Source: Pseudactinotalea suaedae | GTDB taxonomy: Bacteria; Actinomycetota; Actinomycetes; Actinomycetales; Beutenbergiaceae | NCBI RefSeq assembly: GCF_009733815.1 | Contig: NZ_WNXY01000001.1 | Coordinates: 558,001 to 622,000, forward strand | Direction: 5' to 3' | DNA: 64,000 bases | In this document: in pieces, positions 36,596 through 45,646 of the stretch | Position numbering within the stretch: position 1 is the stretch's first letter | Layout of the letters: each line of letters begins with the position of its first letter | Position numbers and translations under genes: made by a program | Notes under the pieces: model-generated | Database searches by the model: none | The model's input: only the letters and a program-made list of their open reading frames with translations | Told to the model about the DNA's origin: nothing

Positions 36596-38410
36596 GTGCT
36601 CCGAACCCACTACGCCGGCGCTCTGCGCCTCGGCGACATCGGCACCACCGTCACCTTGACCGGGTGGGTGGACCGTCGCCGCGATCACGGCGGCGTGGCG
36701 TTCGTGGACCTGCGGGACAGCTCGGGCATCGCCCAGGTCGTCATCCGTGACGAGGAGGTCGCCCACCCGTTGCGCTCCGAGTTCGTGCTGCAGGTCACGG
36801 GCACGGTCGGCCGGCGACCCGAGGGCAACGAGAACCCGTCCCTGGCCACCGGTGAGGTCGAGGTGGTCGCGACCGACGTCGTCGTGCTCAACAGCGCGGC
36901 CGCGCTGCCGTTCCAGGTCTCCACCGGTGCGTCCGAGGAGTCGGGCGTGGTCGGCGAGGAGACCCGCCTCAAGTACCGCTACCTCGACCTGCGGCGTCCT
37001 GCTCCGGCGCACGCCATCCGGCTGCGTGCCAAGGTCAACCAGGCGGCCCGGCGGGTCCTGGACGACCAGGGGTTCATCGAGGTCGAGACCCCCACGCTGA
37101 CCCGGTCGACGCCGGAGGGCGCCCGCGACTTCCTCGTGCCGGCACGGCTGGCGCCCGGGTCCTGGTACGCGCTGCCGCAGAGCCCTCAGCTGTTCAAGCA
37201 GCTCCTCATGGTCGGCGGCCTCGAGCGGTACTACCAGATCGCCCGCTGCTACCGCGACGAGGACTTCCGCGCCGACCGGCAGCCGGAGTTCACGCAGCTG
37301 GACGTCGAGATGAGCTTCGTCGATCAGGACGACGTCATCGAGGTCGCCGAAGAGGTGCTGGTCGCGCTCTGGCAGCTGATCGACGTCGAGATCCCGCGTC
37401 CGATCGCTCGGATGACCTACGCCGAGGCGATGACGCGGTACGGGACCGACAAGCCGGACCTGCGCTTCGCCGTCGAGCTCGTGGACCTGACCGAGTACTT
37501 CGCCGACACCCCGTTCCGGGTGTTCCAGGCGCCCTACGTGGGTGCGGTCGTGATGCCGGGCGGCGCCGACCAGCCGCGTCGCACCCTGGACGCCTGGCAG
37601 GACTTCGCGAAGCAGCGCGGCCACCGTGGTCTGGCCTACGTGCTCGTGGGCGCCGACGGCGAGCTCACCGGACCGGTCGCCAAGAACCTGTCCGAGGCCG
37701 AGCGTGCCGGTCTCGTGGCGGCCGCCGGGGCCCAGCCGGGCGACTGCATCTTCTTCGCCGCGGGTGCGGCGTCCGGTGCGCGCGCGCTGCTGGGCGCGGT
37801 GCGCCTGGAGATCGGCCGCCGCTGCGGTCTGATCGACGAGAGCGCATGGGCGTTCGTGTGGGTCGTCGACGCGCCGCTCTTCAAGCCGGTGGGGGAGGAC
37901 GACGACGTCGCCGTCGGCGGCGGCGCGTGGACCGCGACCCACCACGCGTTCACCTCGCCCAACCCGGACTGGATCGACCGGTTCGAGGAGGACCCGGCGA
38001 ACGCGCTGTCCTACGCCTACGACATCGTGTGCAACGGCAACGAGATCGGCGGCGGCTCGATCCGTATCCACCGGCGCGACGTGCAGCAGCGGATCTTCGC
38101 GATCATGGGGCTGGGCGAGGAGGAGGCGCAGGAGAAGTTCGGCTTCCTGCTCGACGCCTTCGCCTACGGCGCGCCGCCGCACGGCGGGATCGCGTTCGGC
38201 TGGGACAGGATCGTGATGCTGCTCGCCGGCGAGCCCTCGTTGCGCGAGGTGATCGCGTTCCCGAAGTCCGGCGGCGGCTACGACCCGCTGACCCAGGCAC
38301 CGGCACCGATCACGCCCGAGCAGCGCAAGGAGGCGGGTGTCGACGCCAAGCCGAGGTCGGCTGAGAAGGCGCCCGCCGAGACCGCAGCCGGCTCGCCTCC
38401 GGAGGCGTGA
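36596..38410 (+). CDS. aspS: Aspartate--tRNA ligase
   Basis: Class IIb synthetase of 604 aa. An N-terminal OB-fold anticodon domain ([22 protein letters not shown], in part) is followed by the catalytic core with [19 protein letters not shown], the motif 2 region [20 protein letters not shown] (in part), the bacterial insertion domain, and motif 3 [12 protein letters not shown] 36596 has GAAGGGA 11 nt upstream, a wide but usable spacing. A Lys/Ala/Pro-rich tail ends the protein, and a GNAT gene overlaps its stop by 4 nt. Confidence 0.96.
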   Translation: MLRTHYAGALRLGDIGTTVTLTGWVDRRRDHGGVAFVDLRDSSGIAQVVIRDEEVAHPLRSEFVLQVTGTVGRRPEGNENPSLATGEVEVVATDVVVLNSAAALPFQVSTGASEESGVVGEETRLKYRYLDLRRPAPAHAIRLRAKVNQAARRVLDDQGFIEVETPTLTRSTPEGARDFLVPARLAPGSWYALPQSPQLFKQLLMVGGLERYYQIARCYRDEDFRADRQPEFTQLDVEMSFVDQDDVIEVAEEVLVALWQLIDVEIPRPIARMTYAEAMTRYGTDKPDLRFAVELVDLTEYFADTPFRVFQAPYVGAVVMPGGADQPRRTLDAWQDFAKQRGHRGLAYVLVGADGELTGPVAKNLSEAERAGLVAAAGAQPGDCIFFAAGAASGARALLGAVRLEIGRRCGLIDESAWAFVWVVDAPLFKPVGEDDDVAVGGGAWTATHHAFTSPNPDWIDRFEEDPANALSYAYDIVCNGNEIGGGSIRIHRRDVQQRIFAIMGLGEEEAQEKFGFLLDAFAYGAPPHGGIAFGWDRIVMLLAGEPSLREVIAFPKSGGGYDPLTQAPAPITPEQRKEAGVDAKPRSAEKAPAETAAGSPPEA

Positions 38411-39120
38411 GCACCGTCCCTGCCGAGTGGCTCGCTCATCCGCTGGTGCGGGTGAGCGAGCCGACCTGGCGGCAGCCTGTCGTCGCGACCGCGCCGGGGG
38501 CGTTGCTCGTGACCACGGTCACCGACGCCCCAGGGCGGCGCGCCGCGCTGGGTCTGGGCGACGCCGTCGAGCTCGCCGGTCTGGCCGGGGCGCTGGACGA
38601 CGATCTCGCCGTGCTCACGCTGCCTCCCGAGGCGTGGGAGGCGATGACGCCGGAGACGCTCAGCCGGCTCGCGCTGCCCCAACGGGCGAGGTGGGAGTGG
38701 ATGGTGACGCACGAGGCCCCGCCGGAGCACCCCGGCGAGAGCGGGGTGCGGCAGGTCGACCTCGAACGGGAGCGCGAGGACCTGGCGGCGCTGCAGCGCC
38801 GCGCCCTCCCGAACACCTACACCAGCCTCGACCGACCCGACATGCGCTGGTTCGGGTGGTACGACCCCGACGGCGGGCTGCGCGCCATGGCGGGCGCGGG
38901 CGACTGGGTGCACGAGGTGCACCTCGGGTCGGTCGCGACCGACGAGCAGTGGCGCGGCCGCGGCATCGGAGCCGCCCTGACGGCCACGATCACCCGTCGT
39001 GGCCTGGCCGCGACCGGTCAGGTCAGCCTGGGCGTCTACACCGACAACACCCGCGCCATCGCCCTCTACCGCCGGCTCGGTTTCGCCGTCGCGTACTCCG
39101 CGGACTCGCGGCGCCCCTGA
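38407..39120 (+). CDS. GNAT-family acetyltransferase
   Basis: A 237-aa protein whose C-terminal half is a GNAT domain: [21 protein letters not shown] (cited in part; pyrophosphate loop WRGRGIG) and [16 protein letters not shown]. The N-terminal 130 residues are divergent and may be a degenerate second GNAT fold. It is translationally coupled to aspS, but no link to tRNA charging is known. It converges on the MMPL gene with 69 nt between, where no firm terminator is seen. Confidence 0.8.
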   Translation: MSTVPAEWLAHPLVRVSEPTWRQPVVATAPGALLVTTVTDAPGRRAALGLGDAVELAGLAGALDDDLAVLTLPPEAWEAMTPETLSRLALPQRARWEWMVTHEAPPEHPGESGVRQVDLEREREDLAALQRRALPNTYTSLDRPDMRWFGWYDPDGGLRAMAGAGDWVHEVHLGSVATDEQWRGRGIGAALTATITRRGLAATGQVSLGVYTDNTRAIALYRRLGFAVAYSADSRRP

Positions 39121-39189
39121 CCGCCGCGTCGGGCACCGACCTCGACGGCGTGCCCCGTCTCCGTGACGACGCGCGCGCCGCCGGGGCGG

Positions 39190-41457
39190 TCAGTGGTCGA
39201 TGCCGAACCGTCGGTGCAGCCGTCGCAGCGGCCCAGGGGCCCACCAGTTGGCGCGGCCGAGCATCGTCATCGTGGCGGGCACGAGCAGCATCCGCACGAG
39301 GGTGGCGTCGAGCAGCACCGTGAAGGCGAGCGCGAACCCCACCTGCTTGATGATGAGCATCTCGCCGGTCATGAAGCCGCCGAACACCACGATCATGACG
39401 AGACCGGCCGAGGTGATGATGCGCCCGGTGCGCTGCAACCCGTTGCGGACCGCGGTGTCGTTGTCCTCGCCGGCGTCCCACTGCTCCTTGATGCGGGCGA
39501 GCAGGAACACCTCGTAGTCCATCGCGAGCCCGAACCCGAACGCCGCGGCCATCGCGACGACGTAGGACTCCAGGCCACCGGTCGAGGTGAAGCCCAGCAC
39601 GTCCTCGAGGTGTCCTTCGGCGAACACCCACGCCGTGACCCCGAGGCCGGCGGCGAGGGAGAGGGTGTTGACGAGGAGTGCCTTGAGGGGGATGAGCAGG
39701 GACCCGGTCATGAGGAACAGCAGCACGAAGATCGCGAGCACCACCAGCGCGGCCGCGTACGGCGCGCCCTCGACCATCGAGTCGACGAAGTCGAGCTGGG
39801 AGGCCGCCTGGCCGATCACCCAGTACTCGCCGAGGTCGGCGCCCGCGGCGTCGCGCAGGTCGCGGATCGCGCTGACCGCCTCGGTCGCGGTCGGTCCGCC
39901 GGCGTCCTCGGTGGCGAGCCGGACACCGAGCACCGAGTACCGCTCGTCGACCTCCTGAGGAGGATCGATCCCGGTCACGTTCTCGACCGCGGCGATCGCC
40001 TCGGCCACCTCGACGGCGGAGGCCGCCTCGACGACGACGCTCACCGGGGGAGCGGCGAGGGCGGGATAGCTGTCCTGGACCAAGGTCAGGAAGGTGCGCT
40101 GATCCGAGCCCTCGGGCACGAGCTCGATCGTCGAGTTCCGCAGGTGGACGCCCGCGAGCGGGCTGGCCATCAGCACCAGCAGCGCCGTGCTCACGAGCAC
40201 GACGATCCACGGGCGCTTCTGGGTGTGCGTCGCCAGTCGCGAGAAGAAGCCGTGCTCGGGTGCCACGTCACCGAGGCGTGCGATCACCGCACGGATCCCC
40301 GGGATCCTGCTGAGCAGCCCCGGCCGGGTGAGCCTGCGGCCGAACAGCGCGATGAGCGCCGGGACCAGCGACATCGCGGTCGTGACCGCGATCAGCACCA
40401 CCGACAGCCCGGCGGCGCCGACGGCCCTGAGGATGTCGGCCCGCATCACCATCAGCCCGGCGACGCAGATCGCAACGGTGAGGCCCGAGAACGCGACCGT
40501 GCGTCCCGCCGTCGACATCGTGCGGATCAGCGCGGTGCGGACCAGCTCGTCCTTGCCGCGCCGGTGCGTGCTGCGGCTGCGCCGGGTAGGCGCGGCCTCG
40601 GCCTGCGCCATCGCCGCCCGGATCTCCTCCCGGTACCGGGAGACGATCAGCAGCCCGTAGTCGATCGAGAGTCCCAGCGCCATTACGGTCACGACGTTGA
40701 CGACCGCCGAGTCCAGGTCGAGCCAGAAGGAGAAGGCGTAGAGCGCCCCGAGACCGCCGGCGATCGAGGCGACCGCTCCGAAGATCGGGATCCCGGCGGC
40801 GAGGAAGCCGCCGAAGACGACCACCATGATCAGCAGGGACAGCGGCAGCGCGACCAACTCCCCACGCTGGAGGTCGCGCTCGAGCTGCCCGACGATCTCC
40901 TCGGTGATCAGGTGGGAGCCGGAGACCAGGCCAGCGGTGTCGCCGCCGATGTCGGCGGGGAGCTCGCGGAGCAGGTCGACGACCTGCTCGCGGGCGTCGG
41001 CCTCGGTCTGCTCGGCCAGGTCGGGCTCGAGCGTGACGGTGACGACGAAGCCGTCGCCCTCGGTGGACAGCAGGGCCGCGGCGGCCGGGTCCTCGAGCCC
41101 ACCGGGCACCTGGAACGGGTCCATCACCGAGAGCACGCCCTCGACGCCCTGAGCGTTGGGACGGAAGGCGTTCAGCGAGCGCTGCACCTGCGCGAGCGCC
41201 TCGCCGTCGGTCATGTCGATATCGGTCAGCGCGAGCGTGATCGACTCACCGCTCGTGGCGGCGTCGTCGACGATCTGAGACCCGGCCAGGCTCTCCGATC
41301 CCGGCACGGTCGGCTCGCCCGAGTGCAGGCGGTCGAACAGCCCCTGACCGGTGACGCCGACCACGGAGATCGCGAGCCAGGTCGCCGCCAGCACCAGCCA
41401 GACGAGCACGATGAGCAAGGGTCGGCGCGCGGCGGCGGCACCCAGACGGCGGAACAC
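39190..41457 (-). CDS. MMPL-family RND transporter
   Basis: A 755-aa membrane protein with the RND layout: one N-terminal helix, a large outer loop, five helices (around SIDYGLLIVSRYREEI), then the same again, ending with FGFGLAMDYEVFLLARIKEQ. Both membrane halves carry the Asp-Tyr pair (D-Y-G, D-Y-E) typical of proton-coupled MmpL proteins. Such pumps export lipids or drugs; the substrate is unknown. GTG 41457 is the only good start near the first helix (VFRRLGAAAARRPLL). The frame stays open upstream, but there it is the shadow of the polymerase gene. Confidence 0.88.
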   Translation of the reverse strand: MFRRLGAAAARRPLLIVLVWLVLAATWLAISVVGVTGQGLFDRLHSGEPTVPGSESLAGSQIVDDAATSGESITLALTDIDMTDGEALAQVQRSLNAFRPNAQGVEGVLSVMDPFQVPGGLEDPAAAALLSTEGDGFVVTVTLEPDLAEQTEADAREQVVDLLRELPADIGGDTAGLVSGSHLITEEIVGQLERDLQRGELVALPLSLLIMVVVFGGFLAAGIPIFGAVASIAGGLGALYAFSFWLDLDSAVVNVVTVMALGLSIDYGLLIVSRYREEIRAAMAQAEAAPTRRSRSTHRRGKDELVRTALIRTMSTAGRTVAFSGLTVAICVAGLMVMRADILRAVGAAGLSVVLIAVTTAMSLVPALIALFGRRLTRPGLLSRIPGIRAVIARLGDVAPEHGFFSRLATHTQKRPWIVVLVSTALLVLMASPLAGVHLRNSTIELVPEGSDQRTFLTLVQDSYPALAAPPVSVVVEAASAVEVAEAIAAVENVTGIDPPQEVDERYSVLGVRLATEDAGGPTATEAVSAIRDLRDAAGADLGEYWVIGQAASQLDFVDSMVEGAPYAAALVVLAIFVLLFLMTGSLLIPLKALLVNTLSLAAGLGVTAWVFAEGHLEDVLGFTSTGGLESYVVAMAAAFGFGLAMDYEVFLLARIKEQWDAGEDNDTAVRNGLQRTGRIITSAGLVMIVVFGGFMTGEMLIIKQVGFALAFTVLLDATLVRMLLVPATMTMLGRANWWAPGPLRRLHRRFGIDH

Positions 41458-41496
41458 GGCGGTCAGTCTCTCAGGTGCTGCAGGCCGGTCCGCACC

Positions 41497-41502
41497 TAGG
41501 CT
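41497..41502 (+). promoter_or_regulatory. -10 box TAGGCT, 6 nt before the LigD-type polymerase
   Basis: TAGGCT-GGTGAG-GTG in the 51-nt gap shared with the divergent MMPL gene. Confidence 0.5.
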
Positions 41503-41508
41503 GGTGAG

Positions 41509-42465
41509 GTGGCCACCGCCAAGACCCCGCCGGTCGAGATCGAGGTCGGTCCGCACACGGTGCGGCTGACCTCGCCCGACCGGGTGTACTTCCCCGAGAC
41601 CGGTGCGACGAAGCTCGACCTCGCCCAGTACTACCTCGCCGTGGGCGACGGCATCGTCAACGCGCTGCGCGAGCGGCCGTGCATGCTGCACCGGTTCCCC
41701 TCCGGACTGGCGGGGGACAAGGTCCACCAGAAGCGCGTGCCCGCCGGCGCACCGCCCTGGCTGGAGACCGTGGAGGTGTTCTTCCCGCGCTACTCGCGCA
41801 CCGCCGACGAGCTCTGCGTCACCGACCTCGCGCACGTGATCTGGGCTGTGCAGATGTCCACGGTCGAGTTCCATCCTTGGAACAGCCGCCGCGCCGACGT
41901 CGAGAAGCCGGACGAGTGGCGGATCGACCTCGACCCGGGGGACGAGTGCGACTACGACAGGGTCCGCCGCGTCGCGCACGTGGCGCACGAGGTCCTCGAG
42001 GAGCTCGGCGCGGTCGGCTACCCCAAGACCTCGGGCGGCTCGGGCTTGCACGTCTACGTGCGGATCCCGCCCGAGCACGGCTTCCAGGACGTGCGTCGCG
42101 CCGCGCTGGCGTTCGCGCGCGAGGTCGAGCGGCGCGCGGCCGACGACGTGACCACCGCGTGGTGGCGCAAGGACCGCGACCCCGCGCTGGTGTTCGTCGA
42201 CTACAACCAGAACACCCGCGACCACACGATCGCCTCGGCGTACTCGGTGCGGGGCGTCCCCGACGCACGTGTGTCCACCCCGATCCGGTGGGACGAGATC
42301 GACGACGCCGACCCGCGCGACCTCACGATCGCGACCGTGCCGGCGCGGTACGCCGAGATCGGCGACCTGCACGCCGACATCGACGACCACGTCTTCGATC
42401 TCGCGCCGTTGCTGGAGTGGGCGGAGCGCGACGAGCGCGAGGGCGAGCCACCTCCGCAGGAGTGA
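41509..42465 (+). CDS. Stand-alone LigD-type DNA polymerase/primase (PolDom)
   Basis: A 318-aa archaeo-eukaryotic primase-fold polymerase. Metal-binding D140-L-D142 (RIDLDPGDE), FHPW at 121-124, the nucleotide-binding SGGSGLHVYV (175-184) and the downstream VFVDYNQNTRDHTIASAYS (in part) match the polymerase domain of LigD. In mycobacteria, stand-alone PolD1/PolD2 proteins act in gap filling, ribonucleotide insertion and end-joining or base repair. No ku or ligase gene is nearby, so the end-joining role is not shown here. Confidence 0.88.
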   Translation: MATAKTPPVEIEVGPHTVRLTSPDRVYFPETGATKLDLAQYYLAVGDGIVNALRERPCMLHRFPSGLAGDKVHQKRVPAGAPPWLETVEVFFPRYSRTADELCVTDLAHVIWAVQMSTVEFHPWNSRRADVEKPDEWRIDLDPGDECDYDRVRRVAHVAHEVLEELGAVGYPKTSGGSGLHVYVRIPPEHGFQDVRRAALAFAREVERRAADDVTTAWWRKDRDPALVFVDYNQNTRDHTIASAYSVRGVPDARVSTPIRWDEIDDADPRDLTIATVPARYAEIGDLHADIDDHVFDLAPLLEWAERDEREGEPPPQE

Positions 42466-42549
42466 GAGCGGGCACCTGTCGAATCGCCACCCGCTCACGC
42501 GTCATGGTGGTGAGCCCGGAGGGTCCGGGCACGAGGAGAGGACCACGAC

Positions 42550-42915
42550 ATGGCACGTCCCACGGTGGGGTTCTGGGAGCTGCGGGTCACCGACGTCGAG
42601 CGTGCGAGCGCGTTCTACGGCGAGGTGTTCGGCCTGGTGGCCAGCCCGTTCGGTGAGTACGTGATGCTCAGCACGGCCGACGGCGCCCCGATCGCCGGGC
42701 TGGAGCAGGTCGAGGAGGCGCCGCCCTCCGACGGCTTCTTACGCCCGACCTTCGACTCGGACGACCTCGAGGCGGACCTGGCCGCCGTCGAGGCCGCGGG
42801 TGGGTCGGTCATCGTGCCGCGCTCGGTCGTCAGCGAGGAGTACGGCTGGTGGGCTGCCGTGGCTGACCCGTTCGGGAACCGGCTGCAGCTCTCGACCAGC
42901 AAACCTGTCGGCTAG
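42550..42915 (+). CDS. VOC-family (glyoxalase-like) protein
   Basis: A 121-aa protein with two beta-alpha-beta-beta-beta units of the vicinal oxygen chelate fold: GFWELRVTDVERASAFYGEVFG at the N-terminus and ADPFGNRLQL at the end. Such small proteins include glyoxalases, ring-cleavage enzymes and antibiotic-binding proteins; none can be picked here. AGGAGAGG lies 9 nt before the ATG, so translation is Shine-Dalgarno driven, unlike its leaderless neighbours. Confidence 0.82.
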   Translation: MARPTVGFWELRVTDVERASAFYGEVFGLVASPFGEYVMLSTADGAPIAGLEQVEEAPPSDGFLRPTFDSDDLEADLAAVEAAGGSVIVPRSVVSEEYGWWAAVADPFGNRLQLSTSKPVG

Positions 42916-42945
42916 TGGTGTGAGCAGGTGCGGCGAGGATGATCC

Positions 42946-43629
42946 TCAGGGACGCCGCTCCTCACGCAGTGGCTTGACCGATGCCGGCACGCCCTCGCCG
43001 TCGGGGCCCACCTCCGGCCAGCGGCACGCGAAGGTTCCCGCGTACCCGAACAGCGGACCGAGCACCGGGTTGCTGACCTCGACGCGGATCCGGAAGCGGC
43101 CGACCGCCTCGTCGTAGCTCTCGTGCAGCTCGGCGGTACCCGTGAGCACCGCGGGGAACCGGAACCGGAGCGGGCCCTCGTAGAAGCGCTGCTCGTGGCT
43201 ACGGATCACCAGGCCGCCGCCCTCGGTCACCTCGAACGTGAGGTCGGTCGCGAGGTGCTGGTGGGTCCCGAGGTAGTCCACGAGCACGTCCCTGCGGCGG
43301 TCGTAGACCATCGTTGCGTCGAAGCGCGCCCGCCGCCGCGGGAGCTCGAAGGTCCGCACGAAGCTGACCGTCTCCCGGCCGATCGTGTCGCGGTAGGGAT
43401 AGTTCTCGATCGTGAACGGCACGTCACGCCCGCTCACGGGCACGAGGATGTTGCGCCAGCTGCCCAGCCACAGGAACGGGCGCACCCAGTCCCGGGTGCG
43501 CCACACGTGGTCCATCGTGCCGGTCCCGACACATCCGTAGCCCGCCGCGACCGCGACCCCGAACCGGCGTCGCATCATCGGGTGCAGCCGGTCGAAGTCC
43601 GGGCCGAGCGCCCGCGCAAAGATGCTCAT
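42946..43629 (-). CDS. DUF4166-domain protein
   Basis: A 227-aa protein matching DUF4166 along its length: LGPDFDRLHPMMRRRFG at the start, GTGTMDHVWR, and the central FVRTFELP.RRARFDATMVYD (in part). The family has no known function and often sits with lipid-like or SRPBCC proteins. ATG 43629 is preceded by GAGGAGGAAAG and overlaps the stop of the SRPBCC gene by 4 nt. It is the last gene of a three-gene unit. Confidence 0.8.
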   Translation of the reverse strand: MSIFARALGPDFDRLHPMMRRRFGVAVAAGYGCVGTGTMDHVWRTRDWVRPFLWLGSWRNILVPVSGRDVPFTIENYPYRDTIGRETVSFVRTFELPRRRARFDATMVYDRRRDVLVDYLGTHQHLATDLTFEVTEGGGLVIRSHEQRFYEGPLRFRFPAVLTGTAELHESYDEAVGRFRIRVEVSNPVLGPLFGYAGTFACRWPEVGPDGEGVPASVKPLREERRP

Positions 43630-44387
43630 GGTCGGTCTTTCCTCCTCGCGCCCACCTGGGTGATGGTGACAGGCGGTGGGGCGGCTGCACCGGACAGGGG
43701 CCGGCGGCGGCACCGCGCCGCTCGTGGCACGCCGGCCGGCGCGGGGAGCAGCAGCACGAGAGCCGTCGTGGTGGCGGTCGCGAGCACGTACGCGACTCGC
43801 CCGCGCCGGCGGGCCAGGTGCGCCGCGCCGAGCACGGCAGCAGCCCGCGTGGCGACGTCGAGGAAGGCGAGCGTCCGCGAGCGTTCTGGAGTCTGGTCAC
43901 ACTCGGCCCACAGCCGCAGCGCGTCGAAGCTCCACGCGGTCGCCCAGCCGATCAGGGGTCGCACGACCCGGTCGGGCACGCTGCCCCAGCCAGGCTCGTA
44001 GTCGTACCCGGTGAGGAACCTGACGGCAGTGCCGTGCGCACCTCTGACGGGCACATAGCGCCAGTAGCCGCGACCCGGGCCGAGCGGTGACAGCGCACCG
44101 TCGCGTTCCCAGCCGAGCGCGGAGGTGCGGGTGCCGTCGGGACGCTCGCGCTCGCCGAGCGAGCGGCCTGTGCCGGTGATCGTGAGCCCGGGCAGCACCC
44201 GCACGGAGTATCGGAACTCCTGCGGCCGCCCCGGGTCGGGCCGCGGGACGTGCCGGATCGACGTGAACCGCAGGTCCCAGCGGACGTGCAGGTCCGGCTC
44301 CTGGGTGAGGTGCCACACGGTGTCCAGCGGTGCACGAACGATGGTCTCGACGTAGATCGGGTCGCCGCGCCCGCCCCTGCGTCTCAC
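43626..44387 (-). CDS. SRPBCC (START-like) domain protein with C-terminal hydrophobic segment
   Basis: A 253-aa protein. Residues about 10-160 look like an SRPBCC ligand-binding domain (IYVETIVRAPLDTVWHLTQEPDLHVRWD, cited in part, then GRGYWRYVPV), a cavity fold for lipids and other hydrophobic molecules. The C-terminal part has hydrophobic stretches (VLGAAHLA, VAYVLATATTTALVLLL) and a basic tail, so it may be membrane-bound. GTG 44387 lies 4 nt after the MFS stop. The ligand is unknown. Confidence 0.72.
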   Translation of the reverse strand: MRRRGGRGDPIYVETIVRAPLDTVWHLTQEPDLHVRWDLRFTSIRHVPRPDPGRPQEFRYSVRVLPGLTITGTGRSLGERERPDGTRTSALGWERDGALSPLGPGRGYWRYVPVRGAHGTAVRFLTGYDYEPGWGSVPDRVVRPLIGWATAWSFDALRLWAECDQTPERSRTLAFLDVATRAAAVLGAAHLARRRGRVAYVLATATTTALVLLLPAPAGVPRAARCRRRPLSGAAAPPPVTITQVGARRKDRP

Positions 44388-44391
44388 ACGT

Positions 44392-45585
44392 TCATCCTGG
44401 CACCCGCGTGACGGCCGGCCGGCTCGGCACGCTGAGCGCACCGAGGACGGCGACGGCCGCGGCGACGGCGAGCGCGAGGAACCGCCCGCCGGTGGCCTCG
44501 GTGAGCAGGCCCGCCGCGCTGGGGCCGATCGCCGAACCCACGCCGCGCGCCATGGCGTACGCGCCGAGCACCAGACCGATCGTGCGCACGTCGACGAGCT
44601 CGGCGGTGTAGACGCTCTCGAGCGTCGTGAACATCCCGACGGCGACGCCCGCCAGCACCGCGAACAGCAGGGCGACGAGCACGTGACCGGACACGACCAG
44701 CAGCAACGACGCCAGGCCGATCAGCACCAGGCTGCCGCGGAACAGCGGCCGCGCTCCCACGCGGCCCACCAGCCAGGGCAGCGGCAGCCGCCCGACGAAC
44801 TGGAAGACCCCGCGCAGGCCCGCGAACGCCGAGGCGGTCGCCAGCGCCAGCCCCGCGGTGACCATGGCCGGGACCTGGTAGAGGAACAGCACCGAGCACG
44901 TCACCCCGCCGCACGCTGCCGTGACCAGCAGCCGCCGCACCACCGGGTCCCGCCAGGCGGCGAGCAGCCCGGCGACCAGCCCGAGTCGCGGCGGGGCGGC
45001 GCCGGTGGGGACCGGTACCACCAGACCGGCGACGGTGAAGATCACCACGACCGCCCCACCCGCGGCGCCCATCGCCCCACGCCAGCCCCACTGGTGCGCG
45101 GCGAGCGCCATCAGCGGCAGGAACACCGGGCTGGCGAAGGCTCCCCAGAGGGTGTTGACCGTGATCGCCCGGGTGCGGTCGGCCGGTGCCAGGCGGGCGA
45201 TGCTGGCGTGCACGGCGGTGTAGTAGCCGGCCGCCCCGACGACGCACTGGGTCGCGATCGCCCCGGCCACGAAGACCGGCGGTGCTGTCGCGGTCGCCGT
45301 CACCGCGGTGCCCGCAGCGACGCCGACGGCTGCGGCGAGGAACACCACGCGTGGACCGTGGGCGTCGATCACCCGCCCGGTCAGCACCGCACCCACGCCG
45401 CTGGCGAGCATGCCGAGCCCGTACGTCGTCGTCAGGGCCGCCTCCGACCAACCCTCCTCGGCCACGATCGGCGACACCAGGACGCCGTAGCCGTAGAACC
45501 ACGACCCGAACGCGATCACGACGACGAGGCCGAAGACGACCGTGAGCGACAGCGGCAACCGCTGCGGTCCGGGTGGGGGTGGCAT
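44392..45585 (-). CDS. Major facilitator superfamily transporter
   Basis: A 397-aa transporter with about 12 hydrophobic helices. The first loop carries the MFS signature in the form TGRVIDAHGPR between helices 2 and 3, and a central charged loop (VPVPTGAAPPRLG) divides the halves. It most resembles monocarboxylate/oxalate-formate-type MFS proteins, but the substrate cannot be read. It heads a minus-strand unit with the SRPBCC and DUF4166 genes. AAGGAT lies 7 nt before the ATG. Confidence 0.82.
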   Translation of the reverse strand: MPPPPGPQRLPLSLTVVFGLVVVIAFGSWFYGYGVLVSPIVAEEGWSEAALTTTYGLGMLASGVGAVLTGRVIDAHGPRVVFLAAAVGVAAGTAVTATATAPPVFVAGAIATQCVVGAAGYYTAVHASIARLAPADRTRAITVNTLWGAFASPVFLPLMALAAHQWGWRGAMGAAGGAVVVIFTVAGLVVPVPTGAAPPRLGLVAGLLAAWRDPVVRRLLVTAACGGVTCSVLFLYQVPAMVTAGLALATASAFAGLRGVFQFVGRLPLPWLVGRVGARPLFRGSLVLIGLASLLLVVSGHVLVALLFAVLAGVAVGMFTTLESVYTAELVDVRTIGLVLGAYAMARGVGSAIGPSAAGLLTEATGGRFLALAVAAAVAVLGALSVPSRPAVTRVPG

Positions 45586-45634
45586 CGCCGCGATCCTTGC
45601 AGACCACCCGGACCGGGCGAGGCGCGCGGGTGCC

Positions 45635-45640
45635 TAGGCT
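45635..45640 (+). promoter_or_regulatory. -10 box TAGGCT, 6 nt before rarA
   Basis: TAGGCT-GAGGGG-GTG in the 61-nt gap between the divergent MFS gene and rarA. Confidence 0.5.
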
Positions 45641-45646
45641 GAGGGG

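Noticed and set aside
39190-42498. A 1102-aa minus-strand open frame covering the MMPL gene and beyond
   Set aside because: Only the part from 41457 down has MMPL features; upstream it is a GC-rich shadow of the LigD-type polymerase gene on the other strand.
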